Below, piece after piece: positions 45,305-56,118 of a DNA stretch of 64,000 nucleotides. The translations under genes were made by a program, and so were the position numbers. The stretch comes from Panopea generosa. Lineage: Eukaryota; Mollusca; Bivalvia; Adapedonta; Hiatellidae. The DNA lies in the NCBI GenBank assembly GCA_029582155.1, contig CM055896.1:10223463-10287462 (forward strand), in the 5' to 3' direction. Every line of letters begins with the position of its first letter. The stretch's first letter is position 1. The notes under the pieces were generated by a model. That model searched no databases. It was given only the letters and a program-made list of their open reading frames with translations, and was not told where the DNA came from.

Positions 45305-45548
45305 TTGTAAAAAATGTTAGCTGAAGTTAATTAATTGATACAGATTTATTTAAGCTTGATTGTGAAAGCTTGATTAAAGCTCAAAGCTTATAATGAAAAA
45401 TCTGCTTTCGAGACCGTTTCCTGGGTAGAACCAATTCTGTGTGTGTGTGTGTTTTTTTTTTTTGAGAGTCAACGGGTGGAGCTGGGGATTGAACCCTGCA
45501 ACCTCTTGCGTGTTAGGGCAACTCTCTCACTACACTTCTGCCCCACTT
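45305..45548 (-). mobile_element. SINE-D
   Basis: TTAAGCTTGATTGTGAAAGC, CCTGGGTAGAACCAATTCTG, a T-run, GGGATTGAACCCTGCAACCT and a head complement ending TTCTGCCCCA. A short internal duplication lies around AGCTTGATT. Confidence 0.7.
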
Positions 45549-45552
45549 TCAT

Positions 45553-46085
45553 TTTAAAACCGCAGCATTGGTCTAGTTGTAGGCCATTTGTCAGGTCAAA
45601 CGAAATACTTGGAAAATGGTACAATAAGCTTCCTCGTATAACGCTCTGCATTTAACCCTTTACTTCATATAAAGGCTTTGGACACCTGTAATATAGATGC
45701 CTTTGGACACCTCTAATATAGACCCCTATGGACAATTTATATAAAAGGCTTTTGAATTATTGGGTGAATTATGTTTATATTAACTGACAGAGTGGAAATA
45801 GTGCAGGAAGTGTTCAGAATCTGAACTTTTTCTGCACTGTTTTCAAAGTCCTTCTGTGATTGGTGCGGGAAAACGTGTATCTATGGAGTAAAGGTTTAAA
45901 AGGTAGTTGTTAGTTTGAGCCGTTTTAGTTGGCCCAGTGTCAGTATAATGAGACATGGTGGGGTATTATATCATGTGTCTGCAACAGGACGTCATCATGA
46001 CAGCACTGACACATAGTACGCAAAATCTCCAGCAGACACCGTCAGGATTAGGATTAAAAGTGATGCACAAAACATTACAATAGAG
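45553..46085 (+). mobile_element. SINE-C split by MITE-P
   Basis: The left part is ACCGCAGCATTGGTCTAGTT then ATGGTACAATAAGCTTCCTC up to GCATTTA. The right part resumes after 45899 with GGCCCAGTGTCAGTATAATG and ends CACAAAACATTACAATA. The break falls at the GCATTTAGAG position of the intact copy at 42964. Confidence 0.8.
45652..45899 (-). mobile_element. MITE-P nested in SINE-C
   Basis: TTAACCCTTTACTTCATATA and ATCTATGGAGTAAAGGTTTAA form the ends, with TTAA on each side. The core arms are CAGTGCAGGAAGTGTTCAGA and CTGAACTTTTTCTGCACTGT. Confidence 0.87.
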
Positions 46086-46494
46086 AGCACTTGAGAGGAT
46101 GGTAGTAAAAAAAGAGGGTTTGCAAAGTAACTAAAAGAGAAAAGTAATTCTACTTCTACATTCTGAGGTCTTCCTCCTCCAATAAAACTGGATGGCGTGT
46201 ATGTTATGACAGTAGATTTGTGTCTGTATTCGATCTATATAATTCAATTGATCAAATAATAAAGTATTTACTTCACAGTACAACAGCAGCATGTTATAAG
46301 TACATGTATATGTTTGATTCAAGGTTCATGCATCTATATTGGTAAACTACTGATTTGTTTCATTTTAAATAAATAAAAAAAGAGTCTACCAAAACTTGAT
46401 TTTTATATTTTTATTAACTAAATAAAATTTAATATGGATTTTTTTTTTAATATTTTGGGGATTTTCAACACATGACAGGGTTATACATTTATTC

Positions 46495-46615
46495 AGTTTT
46501 ATTGGTGGAGGAAGACATCGGAATGAATGCGAGAGAAACCATCGACCTTCCTCAAGTCACTTGCAGACTTTCTCACATTAAGTTTTTAGATTGAAACCCT
46601 CTACTTCAGTGGTTC
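46495..46615 (-). mobile_element. SINE-B, fragment
   Basis: GGTGGAGGAAGACATCGGAAT, AACCATCGACCTTCCTCAAG and GCAGACTTTCTCACATTAAG follow in the complement order. Confidence 0.6.
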
Positions 46616-46627
46616 AAAGGTAGGACA

Positions 46628-46828
46628 GGGCTGTAGTCTAATGGATAGAGTGTTGACCGCTCACGCCAGAGGTTGTGGGTTGTGGGTTGGTTCACCAGCT
46701 TGACCCGATGCCTCTCATAAACCAACACTCAGTACTGGTTCTATCCCAGAATCATACTCGAGAGCGGTTCATATAAGCTCTGAGCTTTCACTGCAATCAA
46801 GCTAAAATAAATTAGCATAAACTAAACT
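46628..46828 (+). mobile_element. SINE-D with 12-bp target duplication
   Basis: The head is GGGCTGTAGTCTAATGGATA. CGATGCCTCTCATAAACCAAC and CTCTGAGCTTTCACTGCAAT follow, with the tail AAATTAGCATAAACTAAACT. AAAGGTAGGACA occurs at 46616-46627 and 46829-46840. Confidence 0.9.
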
Positions 46829-47337
46829 AAAGGTAGGACAACATTTTTGATGACAATCCCTAGATCACTCAGCCAAGGAGGACACACTAAAGTCTTAGAT
46901 ATAATAAATTGCATAAGTTCAAAATAATGTACATTGTATTATAACCACATACAAAACATTAAACATACTCGGAAAGCTACCACACAGGATGTACACTTGA
47001 TAATTATAAAAGTTTAAACATAATTATACATGGCATGATATCTAACTGTAACATGTAAAATGCATTTAAAATCTCTCTGGATTACATTGAGGAGGTGGGG
47101 GGAGAGAGGTTATTTATAGAGCACGCCCCAATTGTTATTGAATAGATTAATACAGCGCATTATTTATAATGGCGAGTTTTAGATTTAGAGTGGCAAGTTT
47201 TTATGTATTTATTTTCCTGATGTCCATTTTATGTAGTGTTTATTATCAACGATAAACCAGTTGTTTAATACTTTGTGATTAACTATTTTTTAAAATTCAA
47301 TGTTTATAAACTGAATCTCAGATTAGTTTAAATACTA

Positions 47338-50301
47338 TTTAAAGGGTACCGCACGTCAGAATATAAATGGCTATTTATCGTTAAATAGACATGTAAATAA
47401 CACAAAAATCAACAAATTTTAATTGTACGAAATTTATCAAATGAGAAAAATGACATTAAATATCATGATTTCAAGCGTTTCCTAAATGCTATGGGCGCCG
47501 CCATTTTGTAGCTCTTTTGTGATGGAGGTATTCGGTGACGTCATAACTGCACTTCCGTTCTAGTTATCGCGCAAATTGTATTGTGTCGTTAGTGACTGCT
47601 CTCTACTGAAACTCTTATGTATATACACTAATATACGTAATCAGTTTATATACAGATATACAGTGCATTAGTGAACATCGAAGGTAGACAATTAAACGCG
47701 AAAACGATTCTGAATTGAAGGACTTAACCCATTAAACATTGTTTTCTCCAGCGGAATAAGTGGGTGGAGTAATGCGATATGTTTTGTGGGCAGTGTTGTT
47801 TTTAGTTTTCCTAATATGTGATTTCACATTGCCTCAGTGTCAAGCTTCTGGTGACATCACGCGCAAAACGCCTTTATACTTTGGGGTAGGACTTAAGATT
47901 GTAGAATGAAGCGTACCAATGCCTTGGCGTACTACTATCCAAGGATACAATTTCTGATGATTTCAGTACGAAGATGACCATATGCGACATACATATAAAC
48001 ATAGTGTATATTATCCAGTGGGAAGCTCTTAAAAATGTGCTTATAACATATAGCTCAGCTGATTTCTGAAATTTAATTTGTAATTTTATATACTCTTCCA
48101 AAATATTGTGAAATTGATATATCAAACTTTCACAATATTATAATTGCAGGCTGTTTGAACAGGTGTGATAATCCAATTAACAATAAAAACAAGAGGTTAA
48201 TGCCAAAACATAAGGTGTGAAAACGACATGGTATCTAAAAGTTGTTATTAAAATACAAATTAAGGCCAATTAATTGTGACAGGCCCGATTAGCTCAGTCA
48301 GTTACGTGTCTAACTATCAATCCTGGTGTCTCGAGTTCGAATCCCAACCCGGCGACAGTCTCTGTGATGACTGACATACAACATTGTGTCTCAATATCAT
48401 TTGTCTCTCACTGCTGATTCGAGTGGAAAAAATATCAGTTACTTGCGGTTGTTGGGTGTGCTCAAGTACTGGTTAACATTTGCAGGAAACAGTGGTTAGG
48501 TTAATTGAACATCTGAACAGTAAACCCTCGATGACAAAAATTGATGCTAAATATTCAGTCAACCATTAATTGTTCATAAACTCATTTTATTAATTTTATA
48601 ATCAATAGGCAATTTAGTTTATTGATATATGGCTTTTTCACAGTCAACTAGGTCATTATTCTTGAATAGACATTTGAACTACCTCTACTTCGCAATGAAA
48701 AAAGATAAAGTAAAACCTTTGTTCCTTTATTTATTCATTAATACATGAAAAGTTTTTTTTACTGTTAAAATAGTGTTCTGGTATACAATTTATGAAAAAT
48801 ATTCATAAAATCATATAACATAATTTTTTTACTTGTAAGTTTGCATTGATATTGAAACCCTAATTAACTGAAAATGTTTAAATTAGTAATAAGACATAAT
48901 ACTATGTGATATAACATCCTGTCATAAACCCTGGGGTCATTAAACCTGGGGTGATCACGCTTATTAGGGTACAATATGCACAATGTGGCAGGGTATTTCT
49001 CATTACCACATGGTGTGAATGTGGTGTTGGTGAATTATGAAAGCTCAGCAGGGTGCCAGTAGCTGGACAGTAACATACACTTTGTGCAATATGCCTGTAG
49101 ACATTATATTTCATATGACACTCCCTATAAGGAGACACATTCATATATGTTCAGAGAACTGGTAGAATAGATAATCATCATATATCAAATTGGGTAGTAA
49201 CACCATTTGAATAACCAAAAGACAGTGCCAGTTATGTAAAACAACACCCCCCCCCCCCCCAACTCATTCATGCTTCATCTAAATTTACTAAAAAGGATAT
49301 GAAATCAAAATTTTATCAGCCATTTCTCAGTACGCAACAATGGCCGCACCAGCTAAACACGATAAGAAAAGAGATATAATATTATTTCTTATTCTCTCTT
49401 AGACAGGTAAATATATGTAACAAAACATTTTCCCTTAAATTCCATTCTTGGTCTAATTAGTGTTTTTTTTTTTGATAATGTATTGACTGAGTAGCAAACA
49501 GTATATACCCTGATAGTACAGCATGAATGTGCAGGCTCGCCTGGATCTACATCAACACTGACGGCAATAATTACTTTTTTATCAAGCTAAGGGTAATTTT
49601 ACTATTTTGAAAAATTCAATCATCAATGGTAGGCTACATGATAAGATGTCAGAGTTGTGATTGATGGGTTTCGGGTTTGATCTCTGGTTCATGATCGGTG
49701 TGACTGTTTAACAGTTATCATCTTTTTGGGTGAAAACTTCATAAGACATTGCTGTGACATCTCTGTATTATTTCTGTGATACATTCTAAATCTTCTAAAT
49801 TTCCAATAGTGTGAAATTGCATCTGCAGCACGTATTTTCGTCAGACGAAAGCATCATTACAGTTTTCGCAGCTGCAAAAATCTTTCACGTGTGTGAACAA
49901 CTGTGCCGTCTCACTATTTCTCTCGTCTTCTAATTCATTTAACTCTGGTTATGAAAATTCTGGTTCAAAGTTGTAGGCCACAAGTCCTTCTCCGTTACTA
50001 AAATCCATTTTATTATTCTTGCGAGTACTTTTGCCGGTGACTATAATTGCACGTTTCTACATCTGCTGTAGCGTATAAATCAATTATGTTTTAAACCGGA
50101 AGTGCAGTTATGACGTCACACAGGTATCCAATATGGCGACTTCCACCATAAAGTCGATGTGCGAAAATGACCGTTACAAAACGAGCTGATATATCTTTAT
50201 GGACTCGAATTTATGCATAATAATACTATTAATAGAAAGCTGAACTCATAGCTATTCATATTATCCTGTTTTATACACAGGGTTGCGTTCCCCTTTAAGT
50301 T
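47338..50301. mobile_element. Possible 3-kb non-autonomous DNA transposon with long terminal inverted repeats
   Basis: The left edge is TTTAAAGGGTACCGCACGTC. The right edge, inverted, is TTAAAGGGGAACGCAACCCT. About 200 bases in, both sides carry GCC(A/G)CCAT.TT-like and TGACGTCATAACTGCACTTC at matching distance from the edge. The sequence between these is diverged. No transposase frame is seen. A SINE-A sits inside. It could instead be two separate copies of one MITE facing each other. Confidence 0.5.
48282..48572 (+). mobile_element. SINE-A inside the inverted-repeat region
   Basis: The head is AGGCCCGATTAGCTCAGTCA and the box GAGTTCGAATCCC. The tail is TTGATGCTAAATATTCAGTC. Confidence 0.85.
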
Positions 50302-50439
50302 TAAAGAAATGTTTTCTCTCAAATAACTGAAAGTGCAATTATCAGAAAATATTAATTTTTTTAATGTGGTTCAATACACATTTTCAACACAAAGAAGTTT
50401 CTGGCATATCCAGTGTTGTTGATCGAGGAAGACCATGGA

Positions 50440-50485
50440 ATGAATCTACATAGAACCACTGTCATTCATTAAGTAACTCCGATTT
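50440..50485 (-). mobile_element. SINE-B, short fragment
   Basis: GAAGACCATGGAATGAATCT then AGAACCACTGTCATTC matches the complement of the SINE-B middle only. Confidence 0.45.
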
Positions 50486-50495
50486 AAATATCTAT

Positions 50496-50873
50496 TTTTA
50501 GCTCTACTGGCCAAAGGACAGAAGTGCTTATGCGATGGCGATGTTGTCCGTTGTCTGTCGTCTCTCCCAAGTGTGTTCACATGGATGTTTCTATTGCATA
50601 AGAGACTATACAGAAGTTATTTTTTTTTCTATCTGAAATTTAAGATGGCCGCCATTACTAAAAAAAGTCCAAAACTTAAAAAAATCTTCTTCTTGTGAAC
50701 ATATTTATGTAGTAATGATGACCAACTATAGTTTTGTTAGATTTGTTCAAATGGTTTCCCTAGGGTTAAAAATGATCCTGCCCCGATGTTTCTATTGCAT
50801 ATGAGAATTTCAAAAAGTGCTATGGCCATTATGAGTCAGTAGAGCATCCTCAGGCCCTCTTGGGCCTCTTGTT
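50496..50873 (+). mobile_element. Rep-L, shortened copy
   Basis: It opens TTTTTAGCTCTACTGGCCAAA and closes CCTCAGGCCCTCTTGGGCC then TCTTGTTT, like 3198-4531. Most of the interior is deleted. Confidence 0.75.
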
Positions 50874-51498
50874 TAGTATATATTTAACATACCAAACCAT
50901 TCAGATTTATATTTATTAATGATAATGAGATGCTTTTTATCCATTTTAAAAATAATTATATTTTTTTTAAGACATTGATAGCATTCATTCCTGATGTACT
51001 CCCTTTTGTGATCAATTATATAATATCAATCGATTTTTAAACCATTGAACTTGTTTTTCAAGTCTTGGACAGCACCCTTTTATTGAGATTAATTATTGAA
51101 TGTCAACCTATGTACTTAGGTCTGCCCCGAAATTACTGTAAAGTTTGATTGAAATTAAGTATGTCCATACAGATTTGATATATAAGAATATTCTGTCTAG
51201 AATATTTTGGATATTTGTAGAGAAATTGCTGGTCATATAGAGGACAACGGCTTTGAAATGTTGGCATGTTTATCATCCAAGAAAAATTATCCATGGTGTT
51301 TTATAGCCTTGTGAAGGAGATGAAATTGATTGTCATTTTCTGTAATTCCAGATTATTTCTTCCTTCATAAATTTATGTCCATATTGCCTAACAAAAAAAG
51401 ATTTAAGATTGGAAAACAAAGTGAGATGAAGTTATAAAATACAGGATTTGACAAAGATGGTATGGGTCAGTAATGTTTGTTTTATTGGAACACAGCTG

Positions 51499-51726
51499 TT
51501 AACCCTTTACTTCATATAGACGCCTTTGGACACCTCTAATATAGAAAGTATTAATTCACCACTTATCAGTCATGGGTGAATTATGTTTATATTAACTGAC
51601 AGTGGAAAACAGTGCAGGAAGTGTTCAGATTGCTCGTTACGAGCAATCTGAACTCTTCCTGCACTGTTTTCAAACGCCTTCTGTGATTGGTGTGGGAAAA
51701 TGCTTATCTCTGGAGTAAAGGGTTAA
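51499..51726 (-). mobile_element. MITE-P
   Basis: TTAACCCTTTACTTCATATA and CTCTGGAGTAAAGGGTTAA form the ends. The core AACAGTGCAGGAAGTGTTCA, GATTGCTCGTTACGAGCAAT, CTGAACTCTTCCTGCACTGT is almost a perfect palindrome. Confidence 0.9.
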
Positions 51727-51739
51727 ATTGAATGTATGC

Positions 51740-52010
51740 ACAGTGTTAAGCGTTGACTTCAGCCATTATTCAGGCATATTACAACCTTGAGATAGTATTC
51801 TCTGCACTGCCATCCGGGGAGTATTGTATCGTGCCAAAGTCACATCGTATGATTCCTCACCCGGTCATATTACACTGACACACCCGCCAAATCTGGTACT
51901 GTTCTCTAAATGCTGAATGCAAAGCTAAAAAGCTCCTCGTACCAAGTCTGGTATGACTCGGCCAGGGATTAAACCCACGGTTGTTCACATGTAAAACAAA
52001 CAATGATCTA
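51740..52010 (-). mobile_element. SINE-C
   Basis: AGCGTTGACTTCAGCCATTA, GCACTGCCATCCGGGGAGTA, CTCACCCGGTCATATTACAC and GGCCAGGGATTAAACCCACG follow in the complement order. Confidence 0.72.
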
Positions 52011-52059
52011 AAGATAAAAATGTGATTACATATAGTTAGACTGCAAGTGAAGGTTTTAT

Positions 52060-52352
52060 TGATTGATTGAATATATTTAGCATCATTTTTATGCCATCGA
52101 GGGCTTACAGACGATCAGTCAACCTAACCACTGTTTCCTGGGATCCTGAAAGGTAAACCAGTACTCGAGCACACCCCATCTCCGCAAGTAACTGGAAAAT
52201 TTTCCAGTCTAATCAGCGGTGAGAGACAAATTATAATGAGATACAAATGTCATATATCAATCATCATGGAGACTGTTGCAGGACGGGGATTGGAACTCAC
52301 AACTCCTGGATTGATAGTCAGACGCATAACCGACTGAGCTAATCGGGCCTCA
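52060..52352 (-). mobile_element. SINE-A
   Basis: The full complement runs from GATTGATTGAATATATTTAG to ATAACCGACTGAGCTAATCG then GGCCT. Confidence 0.88.
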
Positions 52353-53009
52353 GCTTGCAAGTGAAGGAAAAACATGAAGATAATGTAAAATGAATATGAT
52401 ATCACATTGGTGGTATAATCAGTCAGTGAAGGAATGAATATATCTGTATGAACTATATGACCCAGGTAAAATACATTCTGAAAAGGTGAAGTAAAACCAA
52501 TAGTTAATAAAAATTCACATGCAGTAATGTAAACATATAAAGCAGCTGGTTTTAATATTAAATGTTTATGGAACAAAAAACTGCCCAGACGAATGTCATG
52601 ATGAATTATTTCTACAAAAGCTTAAAGTTTAGAAGGTGCATTTCATTTAGATGTAATTACTCTCTTCAAACTGCAATTGATTCCCAGTGCAACTTTCTAA
52701 ATGAGTGCTAACTGTATGATAGCACTTGTAGACGTTTGAGAAATTGAAAAATAATGGTAGAAAACTATTCATTAAATATGTTTAAAAGCCTGTGAATGAT
52801 ATAGCAGGCATTGTTAATGCAAATTGCGTGACCTTGATCAGTGACTGAAATCTGTTAAAGATGCATGTATTTGTTAAATCCATAGTTGCATTAACTTTTA
52901 GTTTGGTTCTGGCTAATAATATAATCACTGCCATTCTCTGCAAAGGGGTAGGAATCCTCTGAATGGGTGTCATGTTAATTTTATTATTTTTGTCATGTTC
53001 ATTATTGTG

Positions 53010-53090
53010 GTTAAATTACCAACCCCTGTGTGGTTCCAGGGAGTCATATGAGTGATGGCAATGTAGGATCACTGTGGCTCATGCATGAAG
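53010..53090 (+). repeat. Short dispersed repeat, second copy
   Basis: AATTACCAACCCC, TGTGTGGTTCCAGGG and GAGTGATGGCAATG match 16588-16664. Confidence 0.5.
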
Positions 53091-54416
53091 ATAGAATTTA
53101 CTGAAACTTTGCAGTTCTGCAGGTATCAAGGTTCTAGGTTCATTCTGTTTATTCATTTTTGATGTATTTTTTTAATCTGTATGTTAATTTGTTGTTTTTG
53201 TACATGTATAGTGAACCTGTAATCTTCCTTTCTGTTGGTATAGAATTACATGTTATGTGTTGATAAGCCATAAAACACCATTTATTCATTTACAAATGTA
53301 AACAATGTAAATCCAGATAAGAGTAGGTCAGATTTACTAAGTATTCAGCAAAAAGGGAAATATTGTTTTGAATGATAGAATTGGAGGTTGCAACATATTC
53401 AACTTAAGACGCATCCTTTCTATTGTTGTATAGCATTCACCCATAACTCGTAAAACAAAATCGCTGATTAACTGACATCCCCATGATTACCCCATGTTAT
53501 GGACAAGGGAGAGCTTAATTAGAACACTTTTATGTAATTTATATTACTCGGATACAAAAGAGTGGAAAGTTCGAAATATTGTTTTTTTTTTGTTGTTTTT
53601 TTTTAAATTAATTTTTAACGAAACTAATTCCCAAAGAATATTAAAAATTAACCTGGAACAAAATAAAAAAAAACAACACAAATTAATCCCAACGAAAAAA
53701 ATGATTTCACATTGTCACAGATTTATGATCAGAAATAAAGATGTCTAGTGATATTAGTATCGCAAAAGGACAATTTCAGTAGACATATTTGATAATACAT
53801 GTGTCTTTATGTACCAACAAAGGACATAAACTATGCTATATTATTCTGTCGTAGAGACCCGGCATGTTACAAGGGATTAGCCACATTAGCGTATTGATCA
53901 GTAATTCGTGTCATTCTGAATGTGCTATTTTATAGACAGATTCTTGTCTCTTTCCACTTTTATTAGCTCAACTTTTCGAAGACAGAGAGATCTTAAAGAA
54001 ATTATCCCAGCATCGGGGCTCGGAATTTCTTAACAGAAATATTTTTTTTTGCGTAAGCTGAACTCATTTGAACTAATTTTGGGCGCACAGCTTGTTGACA
54101 GTATTATATTTCAATAGATTTGGGTTCCCATGATACCCAAACTGACAGCCCCATTAACTCTGCACTATGTAAATAAAATATTGATATTGAATTTAATGTT
54201 GACATCGGGGTCTTTATCGTTTATTATGACATAAATAATAAATGGACATAAAAATGTTTGTCAGATTATTGCTTTGTATCCTGTGGTTTTATTACTAGAT
54301 GAATTTTAAAACCCTTCAAAAAGCTTTTATTCATTGTGTACAATCGTTTGTACTTAAATTGTCCATGAAATATATTTCTTAACAATAATAAAACTCTAAA
54401 TAATTTCAACTAATAA

Positions 54417-54564
54417 ACTAAATTTCATGCCGCGCTAACTCTTTTTATTTTCATAAAAAAAAATAAAAATAAAAATAAAATCCCCCCCCCCCCCCCCCTC
54501 CCCCCATCCCCCCACCTTTTTTAAGAAAAATTGGATGATAATTTTTCAATCAATTGTAATGGCC
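54417..54564 (-). mobile_element. MITE-G, reversed, with C-runs
   Basis: AAATTTCATGCCGCGCTAAC is the complement of the family interior. C-rich runs follow at 54482-54517. The end is ATTGGATGATAATTTTTCAA then TCAATTGTAATGGCC. Confidence 0.65.
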
Positions 54565-55069
54565 TTATGTCAAAACACAAGTGCTTGATTTAAAACTATA
54601 GCAAGGCTTCATCGTCATTTGAAAAATGGTGAAGGGGCGTTAAGTATTTCCATTGGTCTGTCCATCCGCGAATACTTTAAGAAATAGATGCTAACATTCG
54701 GACCCTTCCCTAGCAAAATATTTCACATTTCTCCTATTTTCAAAATAAATTCCCCTTCACTGACTTTTTTTTTTATTCCTGTCACACATACTGGCCCATA
54801 ACTTTTATTATCATCAATTCTCATAATGACCCAGACGCACGAGTGATCATCATTTGGCTTCCAGAAATGATTAAGTACACAATTTGCTGATATTAATTTA
54901 CAAAGGGAGGTTACTGTAGCGCAACTGGATGTGACGTACATGTTAAAAATGCCAGAAAGCCCAAACTTGGTCTCAAGATTGATTAGATGCCAATTTACAC
55001 ACCCATCACCCCAAATCTTACTTGTCATTTAGATGTTTAAATGACTGGAAAATTTTACTTTTTTATTTA

Positions 55070-55103
55070 CAACAACAACAACAACAACAACATTTTTTTA
55101 ATA

Positions 55104-55193
<90 letters not shown>
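55070..55193. repeat. (AAC)n microsatellite
   Basis: Two (CAA/AAC) runs, of about 23 and 88 bases, are separated by CATTTTTTTAATAAAA. The same flank follows the second run, so the flank was copied with the repeat. Confidence 0.95.
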
Positions 55194-56050
55194 ACATTTT
55201 TTTAATAAAATTAAAATAACATTACATACTGTTAATGTACATTATTATAATCATTCTCTTCAAAGTTTCCCTAATTTTCAAAAAAATCGTGCTTTATTTC
55301 TCCTAATTGAAAGGATAGACTTTTTTCAGAAAACATGCACATCATTATTACAAATGTAGCTTGGTTTTATGTAGGTGGATATAAAATAAAATGACAGAAT
55401 CCCTCAACATCCTCCAATTTAAATTGATTATATTTTTGTTTATAGTTTGGCTAATGTTATGGGTTTTAATGTGGTGGATTTGATTTCGATTAATTACGGC
55501 CTTATCTGAAAATGTACCTCCCAGTAAGAACCTTCGAAATGAAATTGACCAGAAATTACTGTAATGATTGTGTAGTTTGAAATTCCTTTTTACCTATAAC
55601 ATTTTTCCTTAAATATAGTAAGTAATGAATTCAGCTGTTCTCGCAGTGATAATTTTGTCCAAGCATGCAGTGAAAATCCAATATTATAGCAACAATGTCT
55701 CGCTTTTATTGAATAGCATACACAGCTCATAGAGAAATAGTGGATTTGTATTTACATAGCTAATCTGTATTGCCGACACCAGAAACATGCTTTTGTGTAT
55801 TCTTACAAACTTATCAAAATGTTAACAAGGGAAAACCTGTTTTAATCAAAGGAGAAATATTTTGTGTTTGACCTGAAATGCCCCGTGTAGTTTTTCAGGG
55901 AATGGATTAACCCATTTGTGTGTCGGTGTTATTGGGAAAGTCCATTTCAGTTATTAGTGAAAGAAGAAAATGTTATGGCTGACGAATTTCAAGGATAATA
56001 ATGTGAAAAGAGTAAAAAAAATCACGCAGGATGTTTTGTCTATTTTCCAG

Positions 56051-56118
56051 GTGCCTGTTACCGGCTCGACAACGACGATGCAGTCAGTGCACACAGCGGC
56101 ACCGGTGAAAGAACCAAA
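56051..56118 (+). CDS. AFF: AFF exon 8: Thr/Val-rich linker, last exon seen
   Basis: The acceptor TTGTCTATTTTCCAG ends at 56050 and the donor is CCAAA|GTAAGA (56119). The exon has 68 nt, entering in phase 0 and leaving in phase 2. It encodes VPVTGSTTTMQSVHTAAPVK and then EPK. The local base composition is clearly more GC-rich than the surrounding intron, with several CG dinucleotides, which supports coding use. The sequence is not diagnostic, and the exon rests on splice sites and phase. The next exon must enter in phase 2 and was not found before 64000. Confidence 0.68.

Larger units (their letters stand above)
41331..56050 (+). other. AFF intron 7 (14.7 kb)
   Basis: A phase-0 intron holding a hairpin at its start, MITE-G, SINE-A to SINE-D copies, two MITE-P, the possible inverted-repeat element at 47338-50301, Rep-L and an (AAC)n microsatellite. 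41525-42000, 42250-42655, 43280-43690, 44685-45300, 46850-47335, 50875-51495, 52360-53005, 53095-54415 and 55200-56050 show nothing I can name. Confidence 0.8.
2124..56118 (+). other. AFF: AFF (AF4/FMR2/Lilliputian) family gene, 5' part, 8 exons
   Basis: Gene span. The exons join in one continuous frame with phases 0,0,0,0,1,2,0 at successive introns, and all introns are GT-AG. Two blocks identify the family. The first is a basic N-terminal stretch ending in DAPVK, followed by a LGPYE motif; it corresponds to the EPYK...LGNY block of vertebrate AFF proteins, which contacts P-TEFb. The second is VEDMLKELTH with PLTGIQTP and KFPF, corresponding to the EILKEMTH/PLTAIHTP/KFPF segment that binds ELL in AFF4. 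AFF proteins scaffold the super elongation complex in the nucleus. If ATG 2125 is the start, about 511 codons lie here and the second block falls at residues 343-374, close to its place in AFF4. The C-terminal homology domain is absent, so the gene runs off the window. Which vertebrate paralogue it best matches cannot be told. Confidence 0.88.

Noticed and set aside
47838-47885. A 48-nt candidate exon, phase 0 at both ends, TTGCCTCAG acceptor and GGG|GTAGGA donor in intron 7
   Set aside because: The phase is right, but it lies within the possible inverted-repeat element and encodes no family sequence. RNA-seq would settle it.
55022-55219. Poly-Thr open frame
   Set aside because: A translation of the (AAC)n microsatellite.
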